This document shows, piece by piece, positions 1 through 6,787 of a DNA stretch of 13,105 bases (positions are counted from its first letter, which is position 1; the number at the start of each line of letters is the position of its first letter). Both the position numbers and the translations under genes were made by a program. Source of the DNA: Anaerotignum sp. GTDB lineage: Bacteria; Bacillota; Clostridia; Lachnospirales; Anaerotignaceae. The notes beneath the pieces were generated by a model, which was not told the DNA's origin, searched no databases, and saw nothing but the letters and a program-made list of their open reading frames with translations. The DNA lies in contig JAFRZQ010000401.1 in the NCBI GenBank assembly GCA_017442465.1, positions 1 to 13,105 on the forward strand. Direction: 5' to 3'.

Positions 1-501
1 CGCCGCCATGGCCTCTGCCTGATGGGCCGCCCTCTCGGGAGACAGCCAGATATGAGGATTCCCTTCATGGTCATGTCCATGACTGTGTTCTGCGTGTTCT
101 TCTTCCGTTTCCCCCTCATGGTGATGATGTTCTTCCTCTTCCAGAAGCTCGATACCATGGGAAGTATCCACAATAACTAAATCAGGATAACGCTCCACCG
201 CCTGTTCCAGAAATCCTTCCATGCCGCCGCCGTTAATGATGAGAACATCTGCATTTTCCAGAAGTTTCATATCGGAAATGGTCAGTTCATAATCATGGAG
301 ACAGCCGGTCTGGGGCTGGGCCATGTTTCTCAGTTCCAGTTCAGTCGCTCCTTCCGTCACCGCCTGTGCCAGAAGATACATAGGATAAAAACTGGTGACT
401 ACCTGCAATTTTTCACTGTTTTCAGTTGTATCGATAGGTTTACTGCAGCCTGACAGAAGCACTGCCAATGTCAGCAGCAAAACGGATAATCTCTTTTTCA
501 T
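1..501 (-). CDS. znuA: Zinc ABC transporter substrate-binding lipoprotein, ZnuA/AdcA-like (3' part outside the window)
   Basis: This is the extracytoplasmic metal-capture subunit of a zinc (possibly manganese) ABC importer; the first 167 residues are visible. The N-terminus is a lipoprotein signal: two Lys, a hydrophobic run, then the lipobox LSGC with the lipidated Cys at residue 19. Family landmarks are CLHDYE around residue 69 (metal-ligand His) and NPHIWLSP around residue 150 (second ligand His). Between them, residues 125-145 form a His/Glu-rich loop (HHHH, then HAEHSHGHDH), which is characteristic of zinc-type rather than manganese-type members. The ATG at 501 follows GGAGGA at 505-510 with a short spacer. 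The gene is divergent from a gamma-carbonic-anhydrase-like gene. The permease and ATPase genes would lie beyond position 1 and cannot be seen. Zinc specificity is inferred from the His loop; the lipoprotein and family calls are firm. Confidence 0.92.
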   Translation of the reverse strand, partial: MKKRLSVLLLTLAVLLSGCSKPIDTTENSEKLQVVTSFYPMYLLAQAVTEGATELELRNMAQPQTGCLHDYELTISDMKLLENADVLIINGGGMEGFLEQAVERYPDLVIVDTSHGIELLEEEEHHHHEGETEEEHAEHSHGHDHEGNPHIWLSPERAAHQAEAMAA

Positions 502-528
502 ATTTCCTCCAAAAGCAAACGCTTTGCA

Positions 529-549
529 TTTGCAAATAAGTTGCAAATA
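529..549. promoter_or_regulatory. Candidate metal-responsive operator at the znuA start site
   Basis: TTTGCAA (529-535) and TTGCAAA (541-547) form a 7-5-7 inverted repeat. The same bases read as a direct repeat, TTGCAAATA at 530-538 and 541-549, with an 11-bp period. A further GCAAA-CGC-TTTGC dyad lies at 515-527. The site covers the predicted znuA start point, where a repressor would block transcription. A Fur/Zur-family regulator is the natural candidate for a zinc importer, but this is not the classical B. subtilis Zur box, so the regulator is inferred. Confidence 0.5.
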
Positions 550-551
550 GC

Positions 552-580
552 ATTGTATACAATCCTACCCCTCTTGTCAA
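552..580 (-). promoter_or_regulatory. Sigma-A promoter of znuA
   Basis: Read on the minus strand, a perfect -35 TTGACA (575-580) is separated by exactly 17 bp from a -10 TACAAT (552-557). The start point would be near 545, giving a leader of about 45 nt. The -10 lies inside the perfect 12-bp palindrome ATTGTATACAAT (552-563). Confidence 0.75.
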
Positions 581-602
581 TATTCTCCTTTGCAGATATG
601 AT
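574..602 (+). promoter_or_regulatory. Promoter of the gamma-carbonic-anhydrase-like gene
   Basis: A plus-strand -35 TTGTCA (574-579) and -10 TATGAT (597-602) are separated by 17 bp. The -35 overlaps the znuA -35 (575-580) on the opposite strand, so the divergent promoters are back to back and share one -35 region. Confidence 0.6.
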
Positions 603-657
603 AAAGATAGGAAAAAATACTGATAAACAGACACTTACTCATGAAAGGAGCAGTCCC

Positions 658-1188
658 ATGATCCGTAAATATAAAAACTTCATCCCCAAAGTGCCCGAAT
701 CCTGCTTTGTTTTCCCCACAGCAGAAGTCATCGGCAGCGTAGAACTGGGGGAAAATGTCATCATCTATCCCGGCACTGTGGTACGCGCAGGCTATGGCAA
801 GATCACCATAGGTGACAACACCAACCTGCAGGAAAACACTACCTTCCATGTAGAAGTGGGCTATGATATCAACGTTGGCAGCGGCGTGACCATCGGCCAC
901 AACTCCATCATCCACGGCTGCACGATCCACGACAACGTTCTTATCGGCATGGGTGCCATCATTCAGGAAGGTGCCGTCATCGAAGAAAACTGCTTCATCG
1001 GTGCAGGGGCAGTGGTAAAACGCGGCATGCGTATCCCCGCCGGACATATGGCCTACGGCATCCCCTGCCGTGTCGTTCGTCCCATCACCCAGGCAGAATA
1101 TGACGAGATTCGCGTTTCCACTCAGGAATATCTGGATTACAAAGAAGAATATCAAAGACAGGAAAGAGAGAATGACAAACTTATGTAA
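658..1188 (+). CDS. Gamma-class carbonic anhydrase-like hexapeptide-repeat protein (YrdA/PaaY/Cam family)
   Basis: This 176-residue protein has the left-handed beta-helix pattern of hexapeptide repeats ([LIV]-G-x-x-x-x), for example IGSVELGENV, ITIGDNTNLQEN and IGAGAVV. Such proteins form trimers that bind a metal between subunits. The three family metal-ligand His are present: H64 (FHVE), H81 (TIGHN) and H86 (IIHGC). Arg43 and Gln58 match conserved active-site positions of Cam. The usual Arg-Gly-Asp motif is Arg-Ala-Gly here (43-45), so the acidic residue is missing and carbonic anhydrase activity is not assured. I chose the ATG at 658 because GAAAGGAG (643-650) precedes it at good spacing and homology begins there. 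An upstream in-frame ATG at 541 lies in promoter DNA. The gene is divergent from a zinc importer, suggesting metal-linked control. Family assignment is firm; the reaction is tentative. Confidence 0.88.
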   Translation: MIRKYKNFIPKVPESCFVFPTAEVIGSVELGENVIIYPGTVVRAGYGKITIGDNTNLQENTTFHVEVGYDINVGSGVTIGHNSIIHGCTIHDNVLIGMGAIIQEGAVIEENCFIGAGAVVKRGMRIPAGHMAYGIPCRVVRPITQAEYDEIRVSTQEYLDYKEEYQRQERENDKLM

Positions 1189-1189
1189 A

Positions 1190-1224
1190 TATGCCAGAAA
1201 TGGCATAAAAATGCATCTTTTTTT
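1190..1224 (+). terminator. Possible weak terminator after the carbonic-anhydrase-like gene
   Basis: TATGCCA-GAAA-TGGCATA is a 7-bp stem with a GAAA loop at 1190-1207, two bases after the stop codon. A run of seven T follows at 1218-1224. The gap of about 10 bases between stem and T run is longer than in a standard intrinsic terminator, so this is tentative. Confidence 0.4.
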
Positions 1225-1264
1225 CCCTTTTGATTCTTTTTCTCATAAAAAACAGAAATACACC

Positions 1265-1293
1265 TTGCAAAATAGAAGGTTCTGATATAAAAT
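1265..1293 (+). promoter_or_regulatory. Candidate promoter of the ferredoxin gene
   Basis: TTGCAA (1265-1270) and TAAAAT (1288-1293) are separated by 17 bp. The start would be near 1300, shortly before the strong Shine-Dalgarno site AAGGAGGTG (1311-1319). Confidence 0.45.
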
Positions 1294-1327
1294 AGGCTTG
1301 TAGAATGAAGAAGGAGGTGTATTTCCA

Positions 1328-1498
1328 ATGGCTCATAAAATCGGTCCCGAATGCATCGGTTGTGGCGCTTGCGCAGGCGGCTGCCCTACAGGTTGCATCA
1401 AAGAAGATGGTGGCGTTTATGTAATCAACGCTGCTGAATGCATCGATTGCGGTTCTTGCGTAGGCAACTGCCCCACAGGTGCAATCAAACCCGAATAA
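1328..1498 (+). CDS. 2[4Fe-4S] ferredoxin, clostridial type
   Basis: This 56-residue soluble electron carrier has two CxxCxxCxxxCP motifs: Cys9, 12, 15, 19 and Cys38, 41, 44, 48. Each motif is followed by Pro-Thr-Gly, the classic pseudo-twofold bacterial ferredoxin. An extra Cys sits at residue 23. The length matches clostridial ferredoxins (about 55 residues). Such proteins pass low-potential electrons among enzymes such as pyruvate:ferredoxin oxidoreductase and hydrogenase, and are essential to strict anaerobes. The ATG at 1328 is preceded by an almost perfect Shine-Dalgarno site at 1311-1319, suggesting high expression. The gene has its own candidate promoter and a strong terminator 10 bases after its stop, so it is probably monocistronic. 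The redox partner cannot be told from context. Confidence 0.96.
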   Translation: MAHKIGPECIGCGACAGGCPTGCIKEDGGVYVINAAECIDCGSCVGNCPTGAIKPE

Positions 1499-1508
1499 TT
1501 CTGTACTT

Positions 1509-1541
1509 AAAAAAGGTGAGTCATTTTGGCTCACCTTTTTT
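1509..1541. terminator. Bidirectional intrinsic terminator
   Basis: Six A (1509-1514), stem GGTGAG (1515-1520), an 8-9 nt loop, stem CTCACC (1530-1535) and six T (1536-1541). The A and T runs can extend the stem. It ends the ferredoxin transcript and can also stop the converging exporter operon on the minus strand. Confidence 0.85.
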
Positions 1542-1554
1542 CCTTGTAAAAGAT

Positions 1555-1592
1555 AATCCCTGCCCTCACAGATGTGAAGACAGGGATTTTTT
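1555..1592. terminator. Second hairpin terminator between the converging genes
   Basis: AATCCCTG (1555-1562) pairs with CAGGGATT (1581-1588), with an inner TCAC/GTGA stem, followed by a T run (1587-1592) on the plus strand. On the minus strand it lies 10 bases after the EamA-family stop codon but has a poorer T tract, so it may act together with the hairpin at 1509-1541. Confidence 0.65.
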
Positions 1593-1602
1593 ATGTTCAC
1601 GA

Positions 1603-2472
1603 TCATTTCTGTTCTGCTCTGCTCATGACCACTACAGAGGAAAGCACCAGCACGATACCTGTTATTTTCAGCATAGACACACTTTCATGGAACACAACGA
1701 TCCCCAGGACCGCCGCTACCACGGGCTCGATCGTGGCTGTAACAGACGCCTTGGATGCAGGCAGTCCGCTGAGCCCCTTCGTATAAGCCAGATAGGGCAC
1801 TACCGTTGTCAGCAGCGCAAAGGAAATGGCTAAAGGCCACTGCCCCATTACCGTGATCTGCGAAACCACCGCTGCAGGTTCCACCAGAAAAGATATGACG
1901 ATGGTTGCCAGCAGGAAGGTATAAAAGGAAATGGTCAGAGAACCATATCCCCCGCGGATGGCATACGTGCCAAAAATGCTGTACAGCGCATAGCCTACGC
2001 CTGCTGCCAGCCCAATGACGATCCCCTGCCAGGTAAAGGCTGCACCACCTTCCAGTATCCCTGTTACCAGAATACACCCCGTAAAGGTCATCAAAAGCAC
2101 GATCCCCTTCGTTTTTGTCATCCTCTCTCCAAAGAGCAGAATGGAAAACAGCATCACAAAAGTAGGCGCCGTGTAAAGAAGCACTGCTGCCACGCCCAGA
2201 CTGGTCAGATTGACCGCTTTCATATAGGCCCAGCTGAAAAAAGCAAAACTGACAACGCCCGTGCCGATAAAATAGCGGATATCCTTCCAGTTTTTCAGCT
2301 TCAGCTGACTTTTATCCTTGAAAAATGTAATGAGAAACAGCACTGCCGTTGCAAGGACACCTTTCACAAACAGCATCTGCATCTCCGTAAAACCCAAAGC
2401 ATCAATGGCCTTCGTAAAAACACCGATCAGCCCCCAGCTGACCCCTGCAATGAGCACCAAAATATATGACAT
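1603..2472 (-). CDS. EamA/DMT-superfamily transporter
   Basis: This 289-residue polytopic membrane protein has about ten hydrophobic segments arranged as two tandem EamA domains (residues about 3-137 and 149-284), the standard size for drug/metabolite exporters such as RhaT- and YdcZ-like families. Family landmarks are FGERMT near residue 114 at the end of the first domain and TIEPVVAAVLG near residue 248 in the second, followed by FHESV. Substrates in this superfamily range from amino acids to nucleotide precursors and drugs and cannot be predicted here. The ATG at 2472 follows AGAGGTGGAG. It starts only 11 bases after the addA stop, so it is the last gene of the addA operon and is followed by two terminators. 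The link to DNA repair is positional only. Confidence 0.9.
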   Translation of the reverse strand: MSYILVLIAGVSWGLIGVFTKAIDALGFTEMQMLFVKGVLATAVLFLITFFKDKSQLKLKNWKDIRYFIGTGVVSFAFFSWAYMKAVNLTSLGVAAVLLYTAPTFVMLFSILLFGERMTKTKGIVLLMTFTGCILVTGILEGGAAFTWQGIVIGLAAGVGYALYSIFGTYAIRGGYGSLTISFYTFLLATIVISFLVEPAAVVSQITVMGQWPLAISFALLTTVVPYLAYTKGLSGLPASKASVTATIEPVVAAVLGIVVFHESVSMLKITGIVLVLSSVVVMSRAEQK

Positions 2473-2483
2473 GACTCCACCTC

Positions 2484-5400
2484 TTATTCCAGAGAAATCT
2501 CCTTACCCATAGCCAGAGAATAAATATATGTCTCCGTCACAGGCAGCCCCAGCGCCCGTTCCAGTGCGATCTTATACAGCTGCAGCTGGATGCGGTAACG
2601 CTCCTTCAATTCCCCTTCATCATAAATCCGGTCAGATTTATAGTCAAGAAGGATGACTTGATTGTTTTCAATGAAATAACAGTCAATAATACCGTTGACC
2701 AAAATCGTATCTGTTACGGCTTCATATTCTTTTCCAAAGAACAGTTCCTTCGGCTGCATCAGCAGAGAAAAAGTCCGTTCTGTTTCTATTTTATCCGCGT
2801 TACGCAGACGCTGTGCCAGTTTGCTTTTGAAAAACTGCAGGATCTCCTTTCGGCGGACAGCCTTCGCCTCTTCCTCCGTCAGTCTGCCTTTTTTCACCAG
2901 TTCAGAAATCAGTTCTTCCAGGCTGTCTTTATCATATTCCTTCCTGAGATCACACTCTTCCAGCACCGTATGCATCGCTGTACCGATCTGGGCACCTGTC
3001 AGGCCTTTCTTTTCCTGTTTTTCAGGCAATTTTATGATTTTTGGTGCTGTCTGCAGTTCACCGCTCATTTCTTCCTGATATTTTCTCTTGATCTCGGAGA
3101 TAGAAAGCTTCGCAGGCAGTTTCACTTCCTTGCCATAGGGATATTTCCAGCCCAGGATACGGAACACCTCTGCCCGCTGAGCCGTCATTTCCCCGGGGTT
3201 TTCCCATTCTGCAAAATATTCCTTCTGTGCCTCCGCCAGTTTCTGTTCTTCGTCCACAGGCTTTAACACATCCTCCCGCATACGGATAGAAAGCTCCCAC
3301 CGGGATACTTCTTCCGCCATACGAAATCCTGCTTCTTCCCATCCTTCAGGCATCACCTTGCAGCCCGGGTGGCGCAGATAGGCAGGCATCACCCAATCGA
3401 AATAACTTTTTGCTCTGCGCAGGCGGAACAACGGCAGCGTCTGCCCCTTTGTTTCCGCCGTTTGTACCCATTTTTCCATAGATTTTTCCAGATTTTTTGT
3501 GGTACCCGTTAAAATCAGTTTTTCCTTGGCACGGGTCAAGGCAACATACAGCACGCGGATCTCCTCTGCCAGATTTTCCATTCTGACCGCATCGGCAAGA
3601 GCCATACGGGAAAGGGTACGATAAGACACCCTCCTGTCCAGATCCATCCAGTCCATGCCATAGCCCCATTTCTGATGGAAAATGATCTTTTCCCGGGAAT
3701 CCATTTCATTAAAGGCCTTGCCCATATCGGAAACGAACACAACAGGAAATTCCAGCCCTTTGCTCTTATGGATGGTCATCACACGGATATGCTCCGGAGA
3801 ATCATCCTGCAGTTTGGCAGAAGAGGTTTCCACCTCTGCCGTTTTCATATCTTCCACATAACGAATGAAATAGAACAATCCTTTTCGGCTGCCCTTTTCA
3901 TACTGTTCTGCCTTATCCAGAAGAAGCCGCAGATTTGCCTGACGCAGTTCGCCGCCGGCTGTCATGCCCAGATAATCATAATATCCCGTTTCTCTGTAAA
4001 GCAGACGCAAAAGCTCATGCAGGGACAGATCTCTGTTCTGCTTCCGGAAGAACTCGATATCCCCCAGAAAAGCAGAGATCCTGCCCCGCAGGCCCTCATC
4101 TTCCCCCGCCTCCAGGTATTTCTGCAGGCAGTCATAGTAACCGCCCTTGCCGCCGCCCAGACGGATCTGCATCATCTCATCGGCAGTCATACTGTAAATG
4201 GGTGAATGCAGAATAGAAAGCAAGGGGATATCCTGTCTGGGGTTATCGATCAGCCGCAGAAGATGCAGCACCGTTTCCACCTCAGGCACAGAATAATATC
4301 CCTCAGCGGTCTCCGCATAAAAGGGCAGACCCTCTCTGCCAAATACATCCTCCAGCACACTGCTCCAGTTTTTCATGGTACGCAGCAAAATGGCAATATC
4401 CCCATACTGTACAGGACGGTATTCTCCCGTTTTCTTATCCAGCACATGATAGCCGCTTTCCATCAAGTCTTTGATACGCTTTGCAATAGCTGTGGCTTCC
4501 ACCTGCCGGCGGTCCATTTCCTGCAGTTCCTCAGAAAGGTCAGAATCTTCCGCCTCTTTTGTTTCGATCAGGATAATTTCACCGGCACCGCCATGGGGCG
4601 CTGCACAGGGCGGGAATTCCATTCCCGCATACAACGCCGCTTCGGCATCATAGTCAATATCCCCCAGTTCCCGGCACATGATCTGACGGAAGATAAAATT
4701 GATGCCGTCCAGTATATTTTTTCTGCTGCGGAAGTTTTTGGAAAGAACGATCTTTCTCTCCTTGCCGCCTTCCGCTGCAGGGTATTTCAGATATTTTTCA
4801 TTGAACAGCTCCGGCATGGCCTGACGGAAACGATAAATACTCTGCTTCACATCCCCAACCATAAATCTGTTGTTTTCTCCCATATGATAGCCGGAAACCG
4901 CCTGCAGCACCATTTCCTGCACGATATTGCTGTCCTGATATTCATCGATCATGATCTCATCATAACGCTGACGGATCTCTTCTGCTGCCTGCGTGGGTGT
5001 TCCATTCTCATCCAGCAGTACCTGCAGGGCAAAATGTTCATAATCCGTAAAATCGATGATATTCTTTTCTCTCTTCGCCCCATCAAAAGCATGGATGAAC
5101 CGGCCCGTCACATCACTGAGAGCCTTGGCAACGGGATACATATTCCGGATCAGCTCTGCCTGCATTTCGGCACTGTAGGCAAAATACACTTCGCCGATCT
5201 TTTTGACCGCATCCTTGGCATCATTCCGCAGTTCTTTGATCTTCTCCGCCAGTTCCTTTTCCTGCCCTTTATAAGCAGGCAGTCTTGCAAAATCAATGGC
5301 AATATACGCCAGACGCCATTCCTGATAAGGCCTGTCCAAAGCATCCCTCAGGTTTTTCAGCATCTCCACTTCTTTCCCTAAAAGGTTATGATACCCTTCA

Positions 5401-6125
5401 AATCCACCGCCATCCGAAAGCAGGAATGCCTTCTGCAGCTGATACAGGGCATATTCCGTCTGATTCTGCACACCTTCCCGAATAAAGGAGAACCATCTGC
5501 AGGCATCAATGGTCTGCCCTTCCTGCATCAGGAAACCTTCAGCCGCTTCCTCCAGTTTTCTGTACGGATCCGGTGCACCCTCCGCATATGCATAGGCCTG
5601 CAGCACCAGTTCTTTCAGTTTATCGTCTTTCGTGGAGGCCGTAAAAGTTTCCAGCAGGTTTAAGAACCATTCATTTTCTTCTTCGGCATAGATCTCTTCA
5701 AACAGATCGTCCAATACTTCTTTCTGCAGCAGTTTTACCTCTGACGGGTCCGCCGTACGGACAGCCGGGTCGATCTTAAGGATATGGTAATATTCCTTGA
5801 TGACCTGCAGACAGAAAGCATGGATAGTTTTGATATCCGCCCGCGGCAAAAAAGCCATCTGCTCCTGCAGGTGGATATTCCCGGGGTCTTCTTCCAGTTT
5901 TTTCGCAATGGCAGCACCTACACGCTGGCGCATTTCCGTTGCCGCTGCATTGGTGAATGTTACCACCAGCAGACGGTCTACCTTCTGCCCTTCTTCAATG
6001 ATCTTTCGGATCACGCGTTCTACCAGCACCGCCGTTTTGCCGCTGCCTGCAGCTGCGGAAACCAGCAGGTCGCTGCCCCTTGCTTCTATGGCCTGTATCT
6101 GCCCTTCTGTCCATCTGTTTGCCAT
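2484..6125 (-). CDS. addA: ATP-dependent helicase/nuclease subunit A (AddA)
   Basis: AddA is the UvrD-like helicase and nuclease subunit of AddAB, the Gram-positive counterpart of RecBCD, which resects double-strand breaks for recombination. The protein has 1213 residues (B. subtilis AddA has about 1230). Helicase motifs appear in order: AAAGSGKT (24-31, Walker A), DEYQD (394-398), VGDVKQSIYRFR (from 423), NFRSR (from 464), VMTIHKSKGLEF (from 782) and LYVALTRAKEKL (from 859). The C-terminal RecB-type nuclease is intact: GTAMH (His1052), GIID (Asp1148), LLDYKSD (Asp1161, Lys1163) and QLQLY (about 1180). I chose the ATG at 6125 because GGAGGG (6134-6139) precedes it by 8 bases and MANRW begins family homology. 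An ATG at 6161 would overlap the upstream gene. The usual partner gene addB is not upstream, which is unusual. Confidence 0.96.
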   Translation of the reverse strand: MANRWTEGQIQAIEARGSDLLVSAAAGSGKTAVLVERVIRKIIEEGQKVDRLLVVTFTNAAATEMRQRVGAAIAKKLEEDPGNIHLQEQMAFLPRADIKTIHAFCLQVIKEYYHILKIDPAVRTADPSEVKLLQKEVLDDLFEEIYAEEENEWFLNLLETFTASTKDDKLKELVLQAYAYAEGAPDPYRKLEEAAEGFLMQEGQTIDACRWFSFIREGVQNQTEYALYQLQKAFLLSDGGGFEGYHNLLGKEVEMLKNLRDALDRPYQEWRLAYIAIDFARLPAYKGQEKELAEKIKELRNDAKDAVKKIGEVYFAYSAEMQAELIRNMYPVAKALSDVTGRFIHAFDGAKREKNIIDFTDYEHFALQVLLDENGTPTQAAEEIRQRYDEIMIDEYQDSNIVQEMVLQAVSGYHMGENNRFMVGDVKQSIYRFRQAMPELFNEKYLKYPAAEGGKERKIVLSKNFRSRKNILDGINFIFRQIMCRELGDIDYDAEAALYAGMEFPPCAAPHGGAGEIILIETKEAEDSDLSEELQEMDRRQVEATAIAKRIKDLMESGYHVLDKKTGEYRPVQYGDIAILLRTMKNWSSVLEDVFGREGLPFYAETAEGYYSVPEVETVLHLLRLIDNPRQDIPLLSILHSPIYSMTADEMMQIRLGGGKGGYYDCLQKYLEAGEDEGLRGRISAFLGDIEFFRKQNRDLSLHELLRLLYRETGYYDYLGMTAGGELRQANLRLLLDKAEQYEKGSRKGLFYFIRYVEDMKTAEVETSSAKLQDDSPEHIRVMTIHKSKGLEFPVVFVSDMGKAFNEMDSREKIIFHQKWGYGMDWMDLDRRVSYRTLSRMALADAVRMENLAEEIRVLYVALTRAKEKLILTGTTKNLEKSMEKWVQTAETKGQTLPLFRLRRAKSYFDWVMPAYLRHPGCKVMPEGWEEAGFRMAEEVSRWELSIRMREDVLKPVDEEQKLAEAQKEYFAEWENPGEMTAQRAEVFRILGWKYPYGKEVKLPAKLSISEIKRKYQEEMSGELQTAPKIIKLPEKQEKKGLTGAQIGTAMHTVLEECDLRKEYDKDSLEELISELVKKGRLTEEEAKAVRRKEILQFFKSKLAQRLRNADKIETERTFSLLMQPKELFFGKEYEAVTDTILVNGIIDCYFIENNQVILLDYKSDRIYDEGELKERYRIQLQLYKIALERALGLPVTETYIYSLAMGKEISLE

Positions 6126-6142
6126 GCCGAAATCCCTCCGTT

Positions 6143-6715
6143 TTACAGAGCCTGCCTCCATCGGATATGAAAAGGAACATATCCCGTAAAGGAGCCCATG
6201 AAACTACTATAGGAATTATACCAGAAATTGCCGATAAATGCGAAGGAAAAACCAGACAGTTCCCGATCACCAAACAAATATCTTGCTGTCGTCTTCAAAA
6301 ACAGTTCCTGAAAGCCTGTCTGATAGCTGGCTGCACATTGATACAGGAGGCCTGCCATATCCCGTTCCCTCTGCTCCAATGCATACACCTCATACAAAGC
6401 AGCCGACATCTCCCTCCAGTCCAGTTCCTTTTTCCTGCGGCGGACGATACGGATGGTGTGATGGATCGCTGCCAGTTTGAAAAATCGTTTTATTGCTTCC
6501 TGATCCAGCCTGTCCAGATTTTCCCTGAAATAATTGAACGACAGCGGTGTCTCCAGAAACATTTCATAAATATCCGCAGCGGTGCTTTCAATGCATTGGG
6601 CGTAGAAGGCACCGGCAAAAACATTTTCCGCCTCATAGGCCCTTTCCAGCAGGTAGTCCTTTTCCTCTTCTATCCAGCTTCGCACAAGATTTTCTTTTTT
6701 CTTTTTTTCCAGCAT
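6143..6715 (-). CDS. Hypothetical protein upstream of addA, family not recognised
   Basis: I do not recognise this 190-residue protein. The N-terminus is lysine-rich (MLEKKKKENL). Residues 15-145 look like a soluble, charged, mostly helical protein with alternating acidic and basic stretches (for example VRRRKKELDW at 91-100). There is no signal peptide, clear membrane segment, zinc motif or nucleotide-binding motif. The last 35 residues change character: residues 156-182 hold about eleven aromatic residues, and the underlying DNA contains a promoter-like sequence, so this tail may be read-through of a formerly noncoding stretch. The ATG at 6715 has an excellent Shine-Dalgarno site, GGGAGGTGAT (6721-6730). 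A weak TATAAA -10 lies at 6755-6760. It ends 17 bases before addA, in the position where addB normally lies, but it is far too short for AddB and lacks its features. The strong ribosome site supports a real gene. Confidence 0.72.
   Translation of the reverse strand: MLEKKKKENLVRSWIEEEKDYLLERAYEAENVFAGAFYAQCIESTAADIYEMFLETPLSFNYFRENLDRLDQEAIKRFFKLAAIHHTIRIVRRRKKELDWREMSAALYEVYALEQRERDMAGLLYQCAASYQTGFQELFLKTTARYLFGDRELSGFSFAFIGNFWYNSYSSFMGSFTGYVPFHIRWRQAL
6215..6244 (-). promoter_or_regulatory. Candidate addA promoter inside the 3' end of the upstream gene
   Basis: On the minus strand an extended -10, TGGTATAAT (6215-6223), is preceded by TTCGCA (6239-6244) at 18 bp. Transcription would start near 6208, giving addA a leader of about 80 nt. 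The -10 hexamer is perfect and carries the TGn extension; the -35 is a weak match. This would let addA and the exporter be expressed apart from the gene upstream. Confidence 0.5.
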
Positions 6716-6787
6716 ATATGATCACCTCCCTTTCATTTTAGAAGGGATCCCTGCTTTATACCGACTTTCTTCCCGCAAAATAAGACA

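Noticed and set aside
541..657. N-terminal extension of the carbonic-anhydrase-like protein from an ATG at 541
   Set aside because: It would be translated from DNA upstream of and within its own promoter; the ATG at 658 has a good ribosome site and matches the family start.
577..1206. Minus-strand open frame antisense to the carbonic-anhydrase-like gene
   Set aside because: The plus-strand frame has hexapeptide repeats, metal ligands, promoter and ribosome site; the antisense frame has none.
4206..5381. Long plus-strand open frame antisense to addA
   Set aside because: It lies wholly opposite a well-supported helicase with all motifs intact, has no ribosome site of note and its protein resembles no family.
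6126..6161. Earlier ATG for AddA at 6161
   Set aside because: It overlaps the upstream gene and adds 12 unrelated residues; the ATG at 6125 has a GGAGGG site at ideal spacing.
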